Shown: positions 22,721 through 30,458 of the stretch, in pieces
Layout of the letters: each line of letters starts with the position of its first letter
Position numbering within the stretch: the first letter of the stretch is position 1
Source: Nocardia higoensis NBRC 100133
Lineage (GTDB): Bacteria > Actinomycetota > Actinomycetes > Mycobacteriales > Mycobacteriaceae
DNA length: 45,464 nt
Reading direction: 5' to 3'
Assembly (NCBI RefSeq): GCF_000308595.1
Contig: NZ_BAGA01000119.1
Location: forward strand, 1-45,464
Translations under genes and position numbers: made by a program
The notes under the pieces: model-generated
What the model was told of the DNA's origin: nothing
What the model saw: only the letters and a program-made list of their open reading frames with translations
Database searches by the model: none

Positions 22721-23935
22721 GTGAGGAGCCAGCCGCACGTACTCGGGATCGTGCTCGCCGGTGGCGAGGGCAAACGCCTTTTTCCACTCACCGCTGACAG
22801 GGCGAAGCCGGCAGTCCCCTTCGGCGGTGCGTACCGACTGATCGATTTCGTACTCAGCAATCTCGTCAACGCGGGATATCTGCGACTGTGTGTACTCACC
22901 CAGTACAAATCACATTCGCTGGACCGCCATATCTCCCAGACCTGGCGGTTGTCCGGATTCGCCGGTGAATACATCACGCCGGTGCCCGCTCAGCAGCGGC
23001 TGGGGCCGCGCTGGTACACCGGCAGCGCCGACGCGATCATGCAGTCGCTGAATCTCATCTACGACGAAGATCCCGATTACATCGTGGTTTTCGGCGCCGA
23101 CCATGTGTACCGGATGGACCCCGAGCAGATGGTCCGCCATCACATCGACTCCGGCCTCGGGGTGACCGTCGCCGGCATCCGGGTGCCGCGCAGCGAGGCG
23201 AGCGCGTTCGGCTGCATCGATTCCGACGAGTCCGGGCGCATCACCCAATTCCTGGAGAAGCCCGCGCATCCGCCCGGCACGCCCGACGATCCGAATGTGA
23301 CATTCGCCTCGATGGGCAATTACGTCTTCACCACGAAGGTGCTGGTGGATTCGATCCGCGCCGACGCGGAGAACTCCGACTCCGATCACGACATGGGCGG
23401 CGACATCATCCCCACCCTGGTCGCCGCGGGCGAGGCGGGCGTCTACGACTTCGCCGACAATGAGGTGCCCGGCGCGACCGAACGCGACCACGGCTACTGG
23501 CGCGACGTCGGCACCATCGACGCGTTCTACGAGGCGCACATGGACCTGGTCTCGGTGCACCCGGTGTTCAACCTCTACAACAAGCACTGGCCGATCCGCG
23601 GCGCCGCCGAGAACCTGCCTCCCGCCAAGTTCGCCAAGGGCGGGCTGGCCCAGGAATCGATCGTCGGCGCGGGCAGCATTCTCTCGGCGGCGACGGTGCG
23701 CAACTCGGTGCTCAGCTCCAATGTCATGATCGACGACGGCGCGACCGTCGAGGGCAGTGTGCTGATGCCCGGCGTGCGGATCGGACGCGGCGCGGTGGTG
23801 CGCCGGGCGATCCTGGACAAGAACGTGGTGGTCGGCGAGGGCGAGATCCTCGGCGTCGACCTAGAGCGCGACCGGGAACGCTTCGCGGTGAGCAATGGCG
23901 GCGTGGTGACCGTCGGCAAGGGTGTGTGGGTCTGA
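22721..23935 (+). CDS. glgC: Glucose-1-phosphate adenylyltransferase
   Basis: A 404-residue ADP-glucose pyrophosphorylase (glucose-1-phosphate + ATP to ADP-glucose + PPi), the same length as I recall for M. tuberculosis GlgC. The nucleotide-binding site is LAGGEGKRLFPLTADRAKPA; YTGSADAIMQSLNLI, VFGADHVYRMD and the Glc1P-site FLEKP follow. The C-terminal half is a left-handed beta-helix with hexapeptide repeats (about 290-390). GTG 22721 follows TAGTTT by 7 nt; an upstream TTG at 22712 is inside the promoter and unlikely. The gene feeds the divergent GlgM. Confidence 0.95.
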   Translation: MRSQPHVLGIVLAGGEGKRLFPLTADRAKPAVPFGGAYRLIDFVLSNLVNAGYLRLCVLTQYKSHSLDRHISQTWRLSGFAGEYITPVPAQQRLGPRWYTGSADAIMQSLNLIYDEDPDYIVVFGADHVYRMDPEQMVRHHIDSGLGVTVAGIRVPRSEASAFGCIDSDESGRITQFLEKPAHPPGTPDDPNVTFASMGNYVFTTKVLVDSIRADAENSDSDHDMGGDIIPTLVAAGEAGVYDFADNEVPGATERDHGYWRDVGTIDAFYEAHMDLVSVHPVFNLYNKHWPIRGAAENLPPAKFAKGGLAQESIVGAGSILSAATVRNSVLSSNVMIDDGATVEGSVLMPGVRIGRGAVVRRAILDKNVVVGEGEILGVDLERDRERFAVSNGGVVTVGKGVWV

Positions 23936-23939
23936 CCCG

Positions 23940-24158
23940 TCACCGGTCGGGCGGGCCGGGCGGCGAAGTCGGCGCCGGGCAGAACGGCGCGCACGGGCCC
24001 GGCGTGCGGGTGGTGGAGCCCTTCTCGGTGACGCCGGTGCCGAAATCGGCGGTGTTGACCAGAACCGCCAGCCCGACCGCGGCCAGCAGCAGCAGGCCGA
24101 ACACCACCGTTGCGCCGCCCCACTCGATCTTGTTGCGGTCGTTGTCGAACAGGAACAC
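23940..24158 (-). CDS. Small single-pass membrane protein, unknown
   Basis: A 72-residue protein: a charged N terminus (FLFDNDRNKIEWGG), one transmembrane helix (ATVVFGLLLLAAVGLAVLV), then a short Thr/Pro-rich exterior with two cysteines (PCAPFCP). GTG 24158 has GAAAGG 7 nt upstream and lies 11 bp after the O-methyltransferase stop, so the two are probably one operon. It converges on glgC with 4 bp between stops. I recognise no family; the good ribosome site and clean topology support a real gene. Confidence 0.7.
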   Translation of the reverse strand: MFLFDNDRNKIEWGGATVVFGLLLLAAVGLAVLVNTADFGTGVTEKGSTTRTPGPCAPFCPAPTSPPGPPDR

Positions 24159-24169
24159 AGTGGGGCCTT

Positions 24170-24802
24170 TCAGCAGCGGGAGGCGCAGAGCAACCCGTCG
24201 CCCACCGGGATGAGCACGCTGGTGAGTTCGGGGTCCTCGGCGACCGCGCGGGTGGCCGCGCGCACCGCGTGCGTCACCGCGTCGCGCTGGTCGGGGTCGG
24301 GCACCCGCCCGGAGAGCAGCGCGTTGTGCAGGATGATCAGCCCGCCCGGCCGCAGCAGCCGCACGCCCTGCGCGATGTACTCGGGATGTTCCAGCGGCGC
24401 GGCATCGATGAAGACCATGTCGTAGGCGCGGTCGGCCAGCCGGGGCAGCACGTCGAGCGCGCGGCCGTTGATCAGCCGGGTGCGCGCGGGCGGGATGTCG
24501 GCGGCGCGGAAGGCTTCCTTGGCCGCCCGCTGGTGCTCCGGCTCGGAATCGATGGTGGTGAGCGTGCCGTCCTCGCGCATGCCGTCGAGCAGCCACAGCC
24601 CGCTGATTCCCGCGCCCGTGCCCACCTCGACGACGGCCTTCGCGCCGAGCACCTGGGCCATCACACTGAGCAGCGCCCCGACCGACGCAGGCACCGGAGC
24701 GGCCCCCAGTTCCACGGCCCGTTCGCGCGCGCTGAGGAGGATCTCGTCCTCCACGACGGATTCCTCCACGTAGGCGAGATTGCGCTCCAGGTTCGATGCC
24801 AC
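24170..24802 (-). CDS. O-methyltransferase family 3 (Rv1220c-like)
   Basis: A 210-residue class I SAM methyltransferase of the O-methyltransferase type 3 (catechol/caffeoyl-CoA OMT-like) family. SAM motif I is VVEVGTGAGISGLWLL, TLTTIDSEPEHQ is motif II, and YDMVFIDAAPLEHPEY contains the metal-binding Asp of the family; GGLIILHNALLSG follows. The substrate is unknown. The GTG at 24802 is preceded by TAGCCT (complement of 24810-24815) 7 nt upstream, so it is probably leaderless. It is divergent from sigE, the conserved mycobacterial arrangement. Confidence 0.9.
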   Translation of the reverse strand: MASNLERNLAYVEESVVEDEILLSARERAVELGAAPVPASVGALLSVMAQVLGAKAVVEVGTGAGISGLWLLDGMREDGTLTTIDSEPEHQRAAKEAFRAADIPPARTRLINGRALDVLPRLADRAYDMVFIDAAPLEHPEYIAQGVRLLRPGGLIILHNALLSGRVPDPDQRDAVTHAVRAATRAVAEDPELTSVLIPVGDGLLCASRC

Positions 24803-24870
24803 GGGTATGAGGCTAATGGGGTGGGCCCGCTATGGGCGCCGCGACAACAGCAAACGAGGGGCGTCGTTTT

Positions 24871-24886
24871 TCTCAGGTGTCCCTCA
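24871..24886 (+). promoter_or_regulatory. CTCAG direct repeats, possible MprA site upstream of sigE
   Basis: CTCAG occurs at 24871-24875 and 24882-24886, one helical turn (11 bp) apart, about 100 bp upstream of the ECF promoter. In M. tuberculosis sigE has an MprAB-dependent promoter with two loosely conserved direct half-sites of this kind. Assignment rests on resemblance and position. Confidence 0.4.
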
Positions 24887-24980
24887 GTATCTCCATATCC
24901 AGGGCATATCGGGACAGGAAAGAGTAGGTCCAGGCAAGACCAGTAGCGCGTGGCAGCCGCGGAACAAAACCCCGGCGGCG

Positions 24981-25008
24981 GGAACAACGAGACACCTCGG
25001 CTTCGTTG
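24981..25008 (+). promoter_or_regulatory. ECF-sigma (SigH/SigE-type) promoter of sigE
   Basis: GGAAC (24981-24985) and CGTTG (25004-25008) with an 18-bp spacer match the actinobacterial SigH/SigE consensus GGAAC-N17-19-SGTT. The site is 84 bp before the sigE ATG. In M. tuberculosis one sigE promoter is SigH-dependent. Confidence 0.7.
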
Positions 25009-25091
25009 TACCGGATACGCAACGGTCCGAGACCCGGACCGCAGCGGGTACCGCGCGTTTACGGTCCCGAGTAGGAGGTAGCCCCATCCAC

Positions 25092-25868
25092 ATGGTCAAG
25101 GGTTCGTTCGCGACACTTCCGGGGCAGACGGCGGCTCGGCGAGCCGACGCCGACGTACCTGCCATTCCCGTCGACTACACCGTACCGCCGGAACCGGCAG
25201 CCGCCGAACGCGCAGGTGAAGAGCCGTTCGACGGCGGATTCACCGAGGCCGAGCTGTCGGACGGCGCAGAACTTCCCGGCACCGCGGAACTCTCCGGCAC
25301 CGCGGCCTTCGACGCCACCGGCGACCGGGCGGCCATGCCCTCCTGGGACGAACTCGTCCGCGAGCACGCCGACCGCGTCTACCGCCTGGCCTACCGCCTC
25401 TCCGGTGACGCCCAGGACGCCGAGGACCTCACTCAGGAGACCTTCATCAGGGTCTTCCGTTCGCTGTCGAACTACCAGCCCGGCACGTTCGAGGGCTGGC
25501 TGCACCGCATCACCACCAACCTGTTCCTCGACATGGTCCGCAGGCGCAACCGCATCCGCATGGAGGCGCTGCCCGAGGACTACGACCGGGTGCCCGCCGA
25601 GGGGCCCGGACCCGAGCAGGTCTACCACGACGCCCGGCTCGACCCCGACCTGCAGTCCGCCCTGGACGCGCTGGCCCCGGAGTTCCGCGCCGCCGTGGTG
25701 CTCTGCGACATCGAGGGCCTGTCCTACGAGGAGATCGGCGCCACCCTCGGCGTCAAGCTCGGTACCGTCCGCAGCCGGATCCATCGCGGCCGTCAGGCAC
25801 TGCGCGAACACCTTGCGCATAATGGATCGCAGCAGCAGCGGTACAGCGCTGACGTGAACGTCGGGTGA
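25092..25868 (+). CDS. sigE: ECF RNA polymerase sigma factor SigE
   Basis: A 258-residue group 4 sigma factor (257 in M. tuberculosis). Residues 1-80 are a variable acidic N terminus, then FDATGDRAAMPSWDELVREH, conserved in SigE. Region 2 (about 86-155) has YRLAYRLSGDAQDAEDLTQE and GTFEGWLHRITTNLFLDM; region 4 (about 185-240) has LAPEFRAAVVLCDIEGLSYE and the recognition helix GVKLGTVRSRIHRGRQAL. It directs envelope, detergent and oxidative stress genes, including htrA. ATG 25092 was chosen because it gives the family length; a GGAGG at 25074-25078 is 13 nt away, rather far. The anti-sigma gene follows after 62 bp. Confidence 0.95.
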   Translation: MVKGSFATLPGQTAARRADADVPAIPVDYTVPPEPAAAERAGEEPFDGGFTEAELSDGAELPGTAELSGTAAFDATGDRAAMPSWDELVREHADRVYRLAYRLSGDAQDAEDLTQETFIRVFRSLSNYQPGTFEGWLHRITTNLFLDMVRRRNRIRMEALPEDYDRVPAEGPGPEQVYHDARLDPDLQSALDALAPEFRAAVVLCDIEGLSYEEIGATLGVKLGTVRSRIHRGRQALREHLAHNGSQQQRYSADVNVG

Positions 25869-25930
25869 TCGACCACACCCGGGTCGGCGACCCGGTCGAG
25901 TGGCATGACGGTCGGAAGGTGAGCTCTGTG

Positions 25931-26383
25931 ATGAGTGGCGAGTCCAGCACGCCGGGAAACGCGCGCGGTACGGGCCGGCCTCCCCAGGGCGGTCCGCCGC
26001 ACGGCCGTACCCACGGCAGGCCACAGCGGTTCGCGCCCACCGAGCATCTGGCCAGTGAGGCCGTCGTCGCCTACGTCGACGGCGAGCTGCGGATGAACGC
26101 CTACCTGCGCGCGGCTCAGCATCTGTCCCAGTGCCCGGAATGCGTGGCCGAGGTCGAGGCCCAGCAGCAGGCGCGTATCGCCCTGCGCCAGTCCGGGCCG
26201 ATCGCGATCCCGCGCGGCCTGCACGACAGCCTCTCGCGTATTCCGCTGGCCGAGCTTCCCGGCCCCGACGCGAAGTCCGAGGCGGGTGCCTCCGGGCGCG
26301 GAAACGCCCGCAACGAGGCGGTTTTCGGTTTTCTGCCGGATTCGTTCACCGCGACCCGGTGGGCAGCGTGGTGGCGCAAGTAG
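25931..26383 (+). CDS. rseA: Anti-sigma-E factor RseA (zinc-binding)
   Basis: A 150-residue cytosolic ZAS-type anti-sigma factor. The zinc motif is HLSQCPEC (His64, Cys68, Cys71) inside VDGELRMNAYLRAAQHLSQC. The preceding FAPTEHLASEAV aligns with the segment around Thr39 of M. tuberculosis RseA, a PknB phosphorylation site that triggers ClpC1P2 degradation; the matching residue here is Thr37. The C-terminal tail is variable. ATG 25931 is preferred; GTG 25928 and a GTG at 25865 overlapping the sigE stop are possible. It holds SigE inactive until redox or kinase signals release it. Confidence 0.92.
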   Translation: MSGESSTPGNARGTGRPPQGGPPHGRTHGRPQRFAPTEHLASEAVVAYVDGELRMNAYLRAAQHLSQCPECVAEVEAQQQARIALRQSGPIAIPRGLHDSLSRIPLAELPGPDAKSEAGASGRGNARNEAVFGFLPDSFTATRWAAWWRK

Positions 26384-26393
26384 AGTTCAGCGC

Positions 26394-27953
26394 GTGACCA
26401 CCGAATCGCAGAACAACTCCACGGCGCCGGAGCCGCGACCCGCCGCGAACGACACATCCGATTCGGCGTCCGACCGGGGGAATTTGCGACCGTCGGACGC
26501 GCCCGCACTCGGGCCGCGCCCGGTCTATCGCCCCCACGTGGACTCCCATACCTCGCATGCCTTCCGCAGGCCGAGTGGTCAGCGCGGCTCGTTCGCCGAA
26601 CGCCCGCCCGGGCAGGCCGGCGCCGCCGCGGTCGCGCCGCAGGTGACCCCGAATCGCCCGCCGGACGCCGTGCTCGCCGAGGCCTTCGGCCGCCCCGAGG
26701 GCTCCGACGAACTGCTGCAGCGCGATCCGGACGCCGCCGCCGTGACCGAGGCGCCCGCCGGCCCCGCCGATCCCTGGCGTGATCCCGAGGCGGGCGCCCG
26801 GCTCGGCGCGCCTGCCGTGGCCACCCCGCGCCCGGAACCGCTGCCGCTCGGGCGCAAGCTCAGCGCCCGTGAGGTCCTCTTCGGTTCCCGGGTGGCGCCC
26901 AAGGCGCTCGCCCTGCTGGCCGCGCTGGCCCTCGCGATCGGCGTGATCGGCGGTCTGGTCGGCCGCCTGACCGCCGAGACCAGCACCAACCTCACCTCCC
27001 GCAAGGTGACCCTGGAGCAGAGCCAGGACATCGAGAGCCCGCGCGGTCAGATCGCCCAGGTCGCCAACGCGGTGCTGCCGTCGGTGGTCTCCATCCGCAC
27101 CACCGTCGGCGAGAACGGCTCGACCGGTTCCGGCGTCGTGATCGACGGCCAGGGCTACATCGTCACCAACAACCACGTGATCTCGATGGCCGCCCAGGAC
27201 ACCAGCAACCGGGCGAGCATCCGGGTGACCTTCGCCGACGGCAGCCGGGTGCCCGCCGAGATCGTCGGGCGCGACCCCAAGACCGACCTGGCCGTGCTCC
27301 GGGTGGACGTGAAGAACCTCACCGTCGCCGAACTCGGCAAGTCCGCCGACGTGCAGGTCGGCGAGGACGTGCTGGCCATCGGCTCCCCGCTCGGCCTGAG
27401 CAAGACGGTCACCTCCGGCATCGTCAGCGCGCTGCACCGTCCGGTGAAGCTCGGCGGCGAGGGCACCGACACCAACGCGGTGATCGACGCGGTGCAGACC
27501 GACGCCTCGATCAATCCGGGCAACTCCGGTGGTGCGCTGGTGAACATGTCCGGGCAGGTCATCGGCATCAACTCCGCCATCCGCAGCGGGACCGGCGGCT
27601 CCGTGGGCCTCGGCTTCGCCATCCCGGTCGACACCATGACCGAGGTCGCGCAGACCCTGATCCGCGATGGTGCCATGCACCACCCGCAGATCGGCGTCTC
27701 CGCTCGCACCGTGACCGTGGCCAACGATGCCATGACCGGTGCGGCGGTGGCCGATGTGACCGAGGGCAGCCCCGCGGCCAAGGCGGGCATCGTCGAGGGC
27801 GACGTGATCGTCAAGGTCGGCGACCGGGAGGTCACCGAGCCCGACGAGCTGACGGTGGCGGTGCAGTCGCGCGATATCGGCGAAACGGTGACGGTCCGGT
27901 TGATTCGCGATGGCAGGCAGGTGGACGTGCCTGTGACGTTGGAATCCGACTGA
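26394..27953 (+). CDS. htrA: Membrane-anchored HtrA-like serine protease
   Basis: A 519-residue DegP/HtrA protease. Residues 1-165 are a Pro/Ala-rich cytoplasmic region, residues about 170-192 a single transmembrane helix, and the trypsin-like domain spans about 218-405 with triad His261 (VTNNHVIS), Asp298 (DPKTDLAVL) and Ser378 (NPGNSGGALVN). One PDZ domain follows (about 420-515; GIVEGDVIVKVGDREV). The protease faces the periplasm-like space and degrades or refolds damaged envelope proteins. It follows rseA by 10 bp. TAGAGT (26381-26386), overlapping the rseA stop, ends 7 nt before the GTG and could be an internal leaderless promoter. Confidence 0.94.
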   Translation: MTTESQNNSTAPEPRPAANDTSDSASDRGNLRPSDAPALGPRPVYRPHVDSHTSHAFRRPSGQRGSFAERPPGQAGAAAVAPQVTPNRPPDAVLAEAFGRPEGSDELLQRDPDAAAVTEAPAGPADPWRDPEAGARLGAPAVATPRPEPLPLGRKLSAREVLFGSRVAPKALALLAALALAIGVIGGLVGRLTAETSTNLTSRKVTLEQSQDIESPRGQIAQVANAVLPSVVSIRTTVGENGSTGSGVVIDGQGYIVTNNHVISMAAQDTSNRASIRVTFADGSRVPAEIVGRDPKTDLAVLRVDVKNLTVAELGKSADVQVGEDVLAIGSPLGLSKTVTSGIVSALHRPVKLGGEGTDTNAVIDAVQTDASINPGNSGGALVNMSGQVIGINSAIRSGTGGSVGLGFAIPVDTMTEVAQTLIRDGAMHHPQIGVSARTVTVANDAMTGAAVADVTEGSPAAKAGIVEGDVIVKVGDREVTEPDELTVAVQSRDIGETVTVRLIRDGRQVDVPVTLESD

Positions 27954-27974
27954 CCCATCCGAGGTAAGCCCAGG

Positions 27975-27980
27975 TAGCCT
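27975..27980 (+). promoter_or_regulatory. -10 box TAGCCT of a leaderless tatB transcript
   Basis: TAGCCT ends 6 nt before the tatB GTG at 27987, in the 33-bp htrA-tatB gap. It would allow tatB expression apart from the sigE operon. Confidence 0.5.
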
Positions 27981-27986
27981 GGATGC

Positions 27987-28418
27987 GTGTTCAGCAACAT
28001 CGGCTGGGGCGAGATGATGATCCTGCTCGTCGCCGCCCTCGTGATCCTCGGGCCGGAGCGGCTGCCCGGCGCCGTGCGCTGGACCACGCGCTCCTTGCGT
28101 CAGATCCGCGACTACGCCAGCGGCGCGACAGCGCAGCTGAAGGAGGAACTCGGTCCGGAGTTCGACGACCTGCGCAAGCCGCTGGCCGACCTCAACGAGC
28201 TGCGTGGGATGACCCCGCGCTCGCTGGTCACCAAGCACCTGCTCAACGGCGACGACTCGGTGCTGCGTGATCTGGAGAAGGCCGTGCCTACCAAGGACGA
28301 TTTGTACGGCGGTGGTTCCTACGGGAATTCCGGGTCGAAACCGAACCTGAGCAAGCCGTCGATGGAAAAACCTTTGGCGCGCAATGAACACCCTCCGATC
28401 GACCCTGACGCCACCTGA
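27987..28418 (+). CDS. tatB: Twin-arginine translocase subunit TatB
   Basis: A 143-residue TatB. The N-terminal hydrophobic helix and glycine-proline hinge are clear (FSNIGWGEMMILLVAALVIL then GPERLPGAVRW). A long amphipathic helix follows (about 22-90; RSLRQIRDYASGATAQLKEE), then a polar tail. TatB binds twin-arginine signal peptides with TatC. The sigE-rseA-htrA-tatB order is the conserved actinobacterial one. The molybdopterin oxidoreductase at 607 is a possible Tat client in this window. Confidence 0.94.
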   Translation: MFSNIGWGEMMILLVAALVILGPERLPGAVRWTTRSLRQIRDYASGATAQLKEELGPEFDDLRKPLADLNELRGMTPRSLVTKHLLNGDDSVLRDLEKAVPTKDDLYGGGSYGNSGSKPNLSKPSMEKPLARNEHPPIDPDAT

Positions 28419-28530
28419 GTAACACAAAGCGGCGTGTCCCGCGCGAAACGCCGGGGAATTTCCAAACCGACTGGGCTGTAGGAAAGTACGGCCGTCAAGT
28501 CGGGTATACGCGGACGGCTGTCGAGCTGTC

Positions 28531-28536
28531 TAAACT
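28531..28536 (+). promoter_or_regulatory. -10 box TAAACT of a leaderless transcript
   Basis: TAAACT ends 6 nt before the ATG at 28543. Confidence 0.55.
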
Positions 28537-28542
28537 TCGGAC

Positions 28543-29397
28543 ATGTCGGCCGATGACGTGGCGCGGGTCTTCGCGATAGAGGACAAAGTCGAAAGACTCA
28601 AGGCCGCGACCGAAGGGGTGGCGGCTGCGCAGCAGACGATCAACGAACTCACCAGAATTCGTCGCGCAGTGATCAGGGAATTGCACGAGGAGGGGTGGAC
28701 GTTCGCCAGAATAGGTGCGGCCGCGGGTCTTTCCCGCGCCCGCATCCATCAGGTGAGCACCCAGGGCCCCGCCCCGGAAGGATTGTTCTTCGGGCACAGC
28801 GCGATCACCGTCCTCACGCCGGAGGTACGCGCGGGCAGACTGCTCGGCGCACCCGATCCCAGCGCGGCAGCCAAGCTCGTCGACCTGTTGCGGGACTTGG
28901 GTTTTCCGGCCACGGTGGAATACTTCGCACCCGGCAGGCCGGTGGATCTGAACCGCGACGGGCTTATCGTGCTCGGCGGTCCGGAACTCTCACCGAGCCT
29001 GCGCCAGCTCGCCGCAGCAGATCCCCGGTTGCGCCGCACCGTGGTCCGCCCCGGCGACTCGCGCCGCGGCATCGAGGACCGCGCCGCCCGCCGGGTCTAC
29101 CGGCCCTCCGGTCCCGAACCGCACGACATCGCCTATCTGGCCAGGCTGCCGCGCCCCGACGGACGCGGCAGCTGCCTGCTCATCGACGGCCTGCACCCGC
29201 CGGGCTCACTCGGTGCCGTGCGGCTGCTGGCCACCCGGCTCGCCGGACTGCACGAACGCGCCGAGCACCACTTGTTCTCGGTGCTCATCGCGGTGCGCTA
29301 CGACCGGTCCAGCGGTGAACCGGTGGACGCGGATCTGCTCACCCCGGTGTACCTGCACCAGGGTGACCCGCGAACCAACGGGCGCGTCCGCCGCTGA
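28543..29397 (+). CDS. Helix-turn-helix protein with an unassigned C-terminal sensor-like domain
   Basis: A 284-residue protein. Residues 10-50 are a helical lead-in. Residues 53-71 form a sigma-region-4-like helix-turn-helix (TFARIGAAAGLSRARIHQV). The remaining 200 residues are one globular alpha/beta domain I cannot name: FFGHSAITVLTP, a strand-loop LIVLGGPELSPSLRQL, YLARLPRPDGRGSCLLIDGL and PPGSLGAVRLLATRLAGL. I recall similar two-part proteins in Streptomyces with the same GGP..LSP and LPRPDGRG motifs, so this is a conserved architecture, perhaps a ligand-sensing or TIR/Rossmann-like fold tied to DNA binding. The ATG is leaderless. It converges on gpgS. Confidence 0.78.
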   Translation: MSADDVARVFAIEDKVERLKAATEGVAAAQQTINELTRIRRAVIRELHEEGWTFARIGAAAGLSRARIHQVSTQGPAPEGLFFGHSAITVLTPEVRAGRLLGAPDPSAAAKLVDLLRDLGFPATVEYFAPGRPVDLNRDGLIVLGGPELSPSLRQLAAADPRLRRTVVRPGDSRRGIEDRAARRVYRPSGPEPHDIAYLARLPRPDGRGSCLLIDGLHPPGSLGAVRLLATRLAGLHERAEHHLFSVLIAVRYDRSSGEPVDADLLTPVYLHQGDPRTNGRVRR

Positions 29398-29519
29398 CCA
29401 ACTGCTCGCCGGTCGGCTCGGTCGGGCGAGTCCTTCCGCCGGACAGTCCGTCGCACAGACCTCGCACCCCCGCCGCCGCGACCATCGGATGTTTCCCTGC
29501 TCCGCGCCGGCGATTCCGC

Positions 29520-30458
29520 TCAGGCGGCGACGCGTGAGGGGCGCAGCGTGTTCATCGGCGGCCGGTCGGCCAGCGAGACCTCGGTGTGCTGGGCGGTGAA
29601 CTCGTCGTCGATCACCGGGAACTGAGTCAGCGCCGCGCCGGAATCGGCGATCCCGCTGCGCCCGAGCACCGTGCCGAGGATCTGACGGCTCATCACGCCG
29701 AGATCGGACAGCGGCCGGTTGCGATGGGTGCGCACGCCCAGGTTGACCTGGCCGATGGCAGGCAGGCCGAACTGGTCGTAGGTATCGAGCAGCAGGCCGA
29801 TCTCCACGCCGTAGCCGGGCGCGAAGGGCACGGAGGTCAGCAGTTCCCTCGTACCCGCGTATTCGCCGCCGAGCGGTTGCAGTACCGCCGTCAGTTCCGG
29901 GCGCAGCGCGGCCAGCAGCGGCCGCGCCACCAGTTCGGTGACCCGGCCGCCGCCGTGCGCGTCCACCGCGCCGCCCTGCCGGAGCGGACGGCGATAGTAG
30001 GCCTTCACCAGGTGCATGCTCTCCACGCACAGCAGCGGGCCGAGCAGCTTCGGCACGAAAGCGGGGTCGGGGTCGATGAGGTCGGAGTCGACGAACGCGA
30101 TCAGGTCACCCTCGGTGGCGGCCAGCGAGCGCCACAGCACTTCCCCCTTGCCCGGCACCGGTTCCAGTTCCGGAACCGCTTCCTCCCTGCTGACCACCAC
30201 CGCCCCGGCCGCGCGGGCCCGTTCGGCGGTGGCGTCGGTCGAGCCGGAATCGAGCACCACCAATTCGTCGACCAGGGTGCCGAGCAGCGGCCGGATGCTG
30301 GCCACCACGTCGGCGACGGTGTTCTCCTCGTTCAACGCGGGCAGCACCACGGAGACGGTGCGCCCCTGCTTGGCCTCGACGAGTTCGTCGATCGTCCACG
30401 CCGGGGAATCCCAGGTATTGGTCCGCGCCCAGCTGGACTGATGGTGTCGGTTTTTCAT
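29520..30458 (-). CDS. gpgS: Glucosyl-3-phosphoglycerate synthase
   Basis: A 312-residue GT81-family retaining glycosyltransferase. It has VVLPALNEENTVADVV at the UDP-sugar site, VLDSGSTDATAERA, the metal-binding DSD in FVDSDLIDPDP, and LGGEYAGTRELL plus GYGVEIGLLLDTYD for 3-phosphoglycerate binding. It makes glucosyl-3-phosphoglycerate from a nucleotide-glucose donor and 3-phosphoglycerate, the first step towards methylglucose lipopolysaccharides that bind fatty acyl-CoA. ATG 30458 overlaps the folP2 stop (ATGA), so the two are translationally coupled. It is last in the LOG-LOG-folP2-gpgS unit. Confidence 0.94.
   Translation of the reverse strand: MKNRHHQSSWARTNTWDSPAWTIDELVEAKQGRTVSVVLPALNEENTVADVVASIRPLLGTLVDELVVLDSGSTDATAERARAAGAVVVSREEAVPELEPVPGKGEVLWRSLAATEGDLIAFVDSDLIDPDPAFVPKLLGPLLCVESMHLVKAYYRRPLRQGGAVDAHGGGRVTELVARPLLAALRPELTAVLQPLGGEYAGTRELLTSVPFAPGYGVEIGLLLDTYDQFGLPAIGQVNLGVRTHRNRPLSDLGVMSRQILGTVLGRSGIADSGAALTQFPVIDDEFTAQHTEVSLADRPPMNTLRPSRVAA

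Noticed and set aside
26346..28427. A 693-codon minus-strand frame
   Set aside because: It lies antisense to rseA, htrA and tatB, has no recognisable domain and has the low-complexity His/Gly/Asp composition of a shadow frame.
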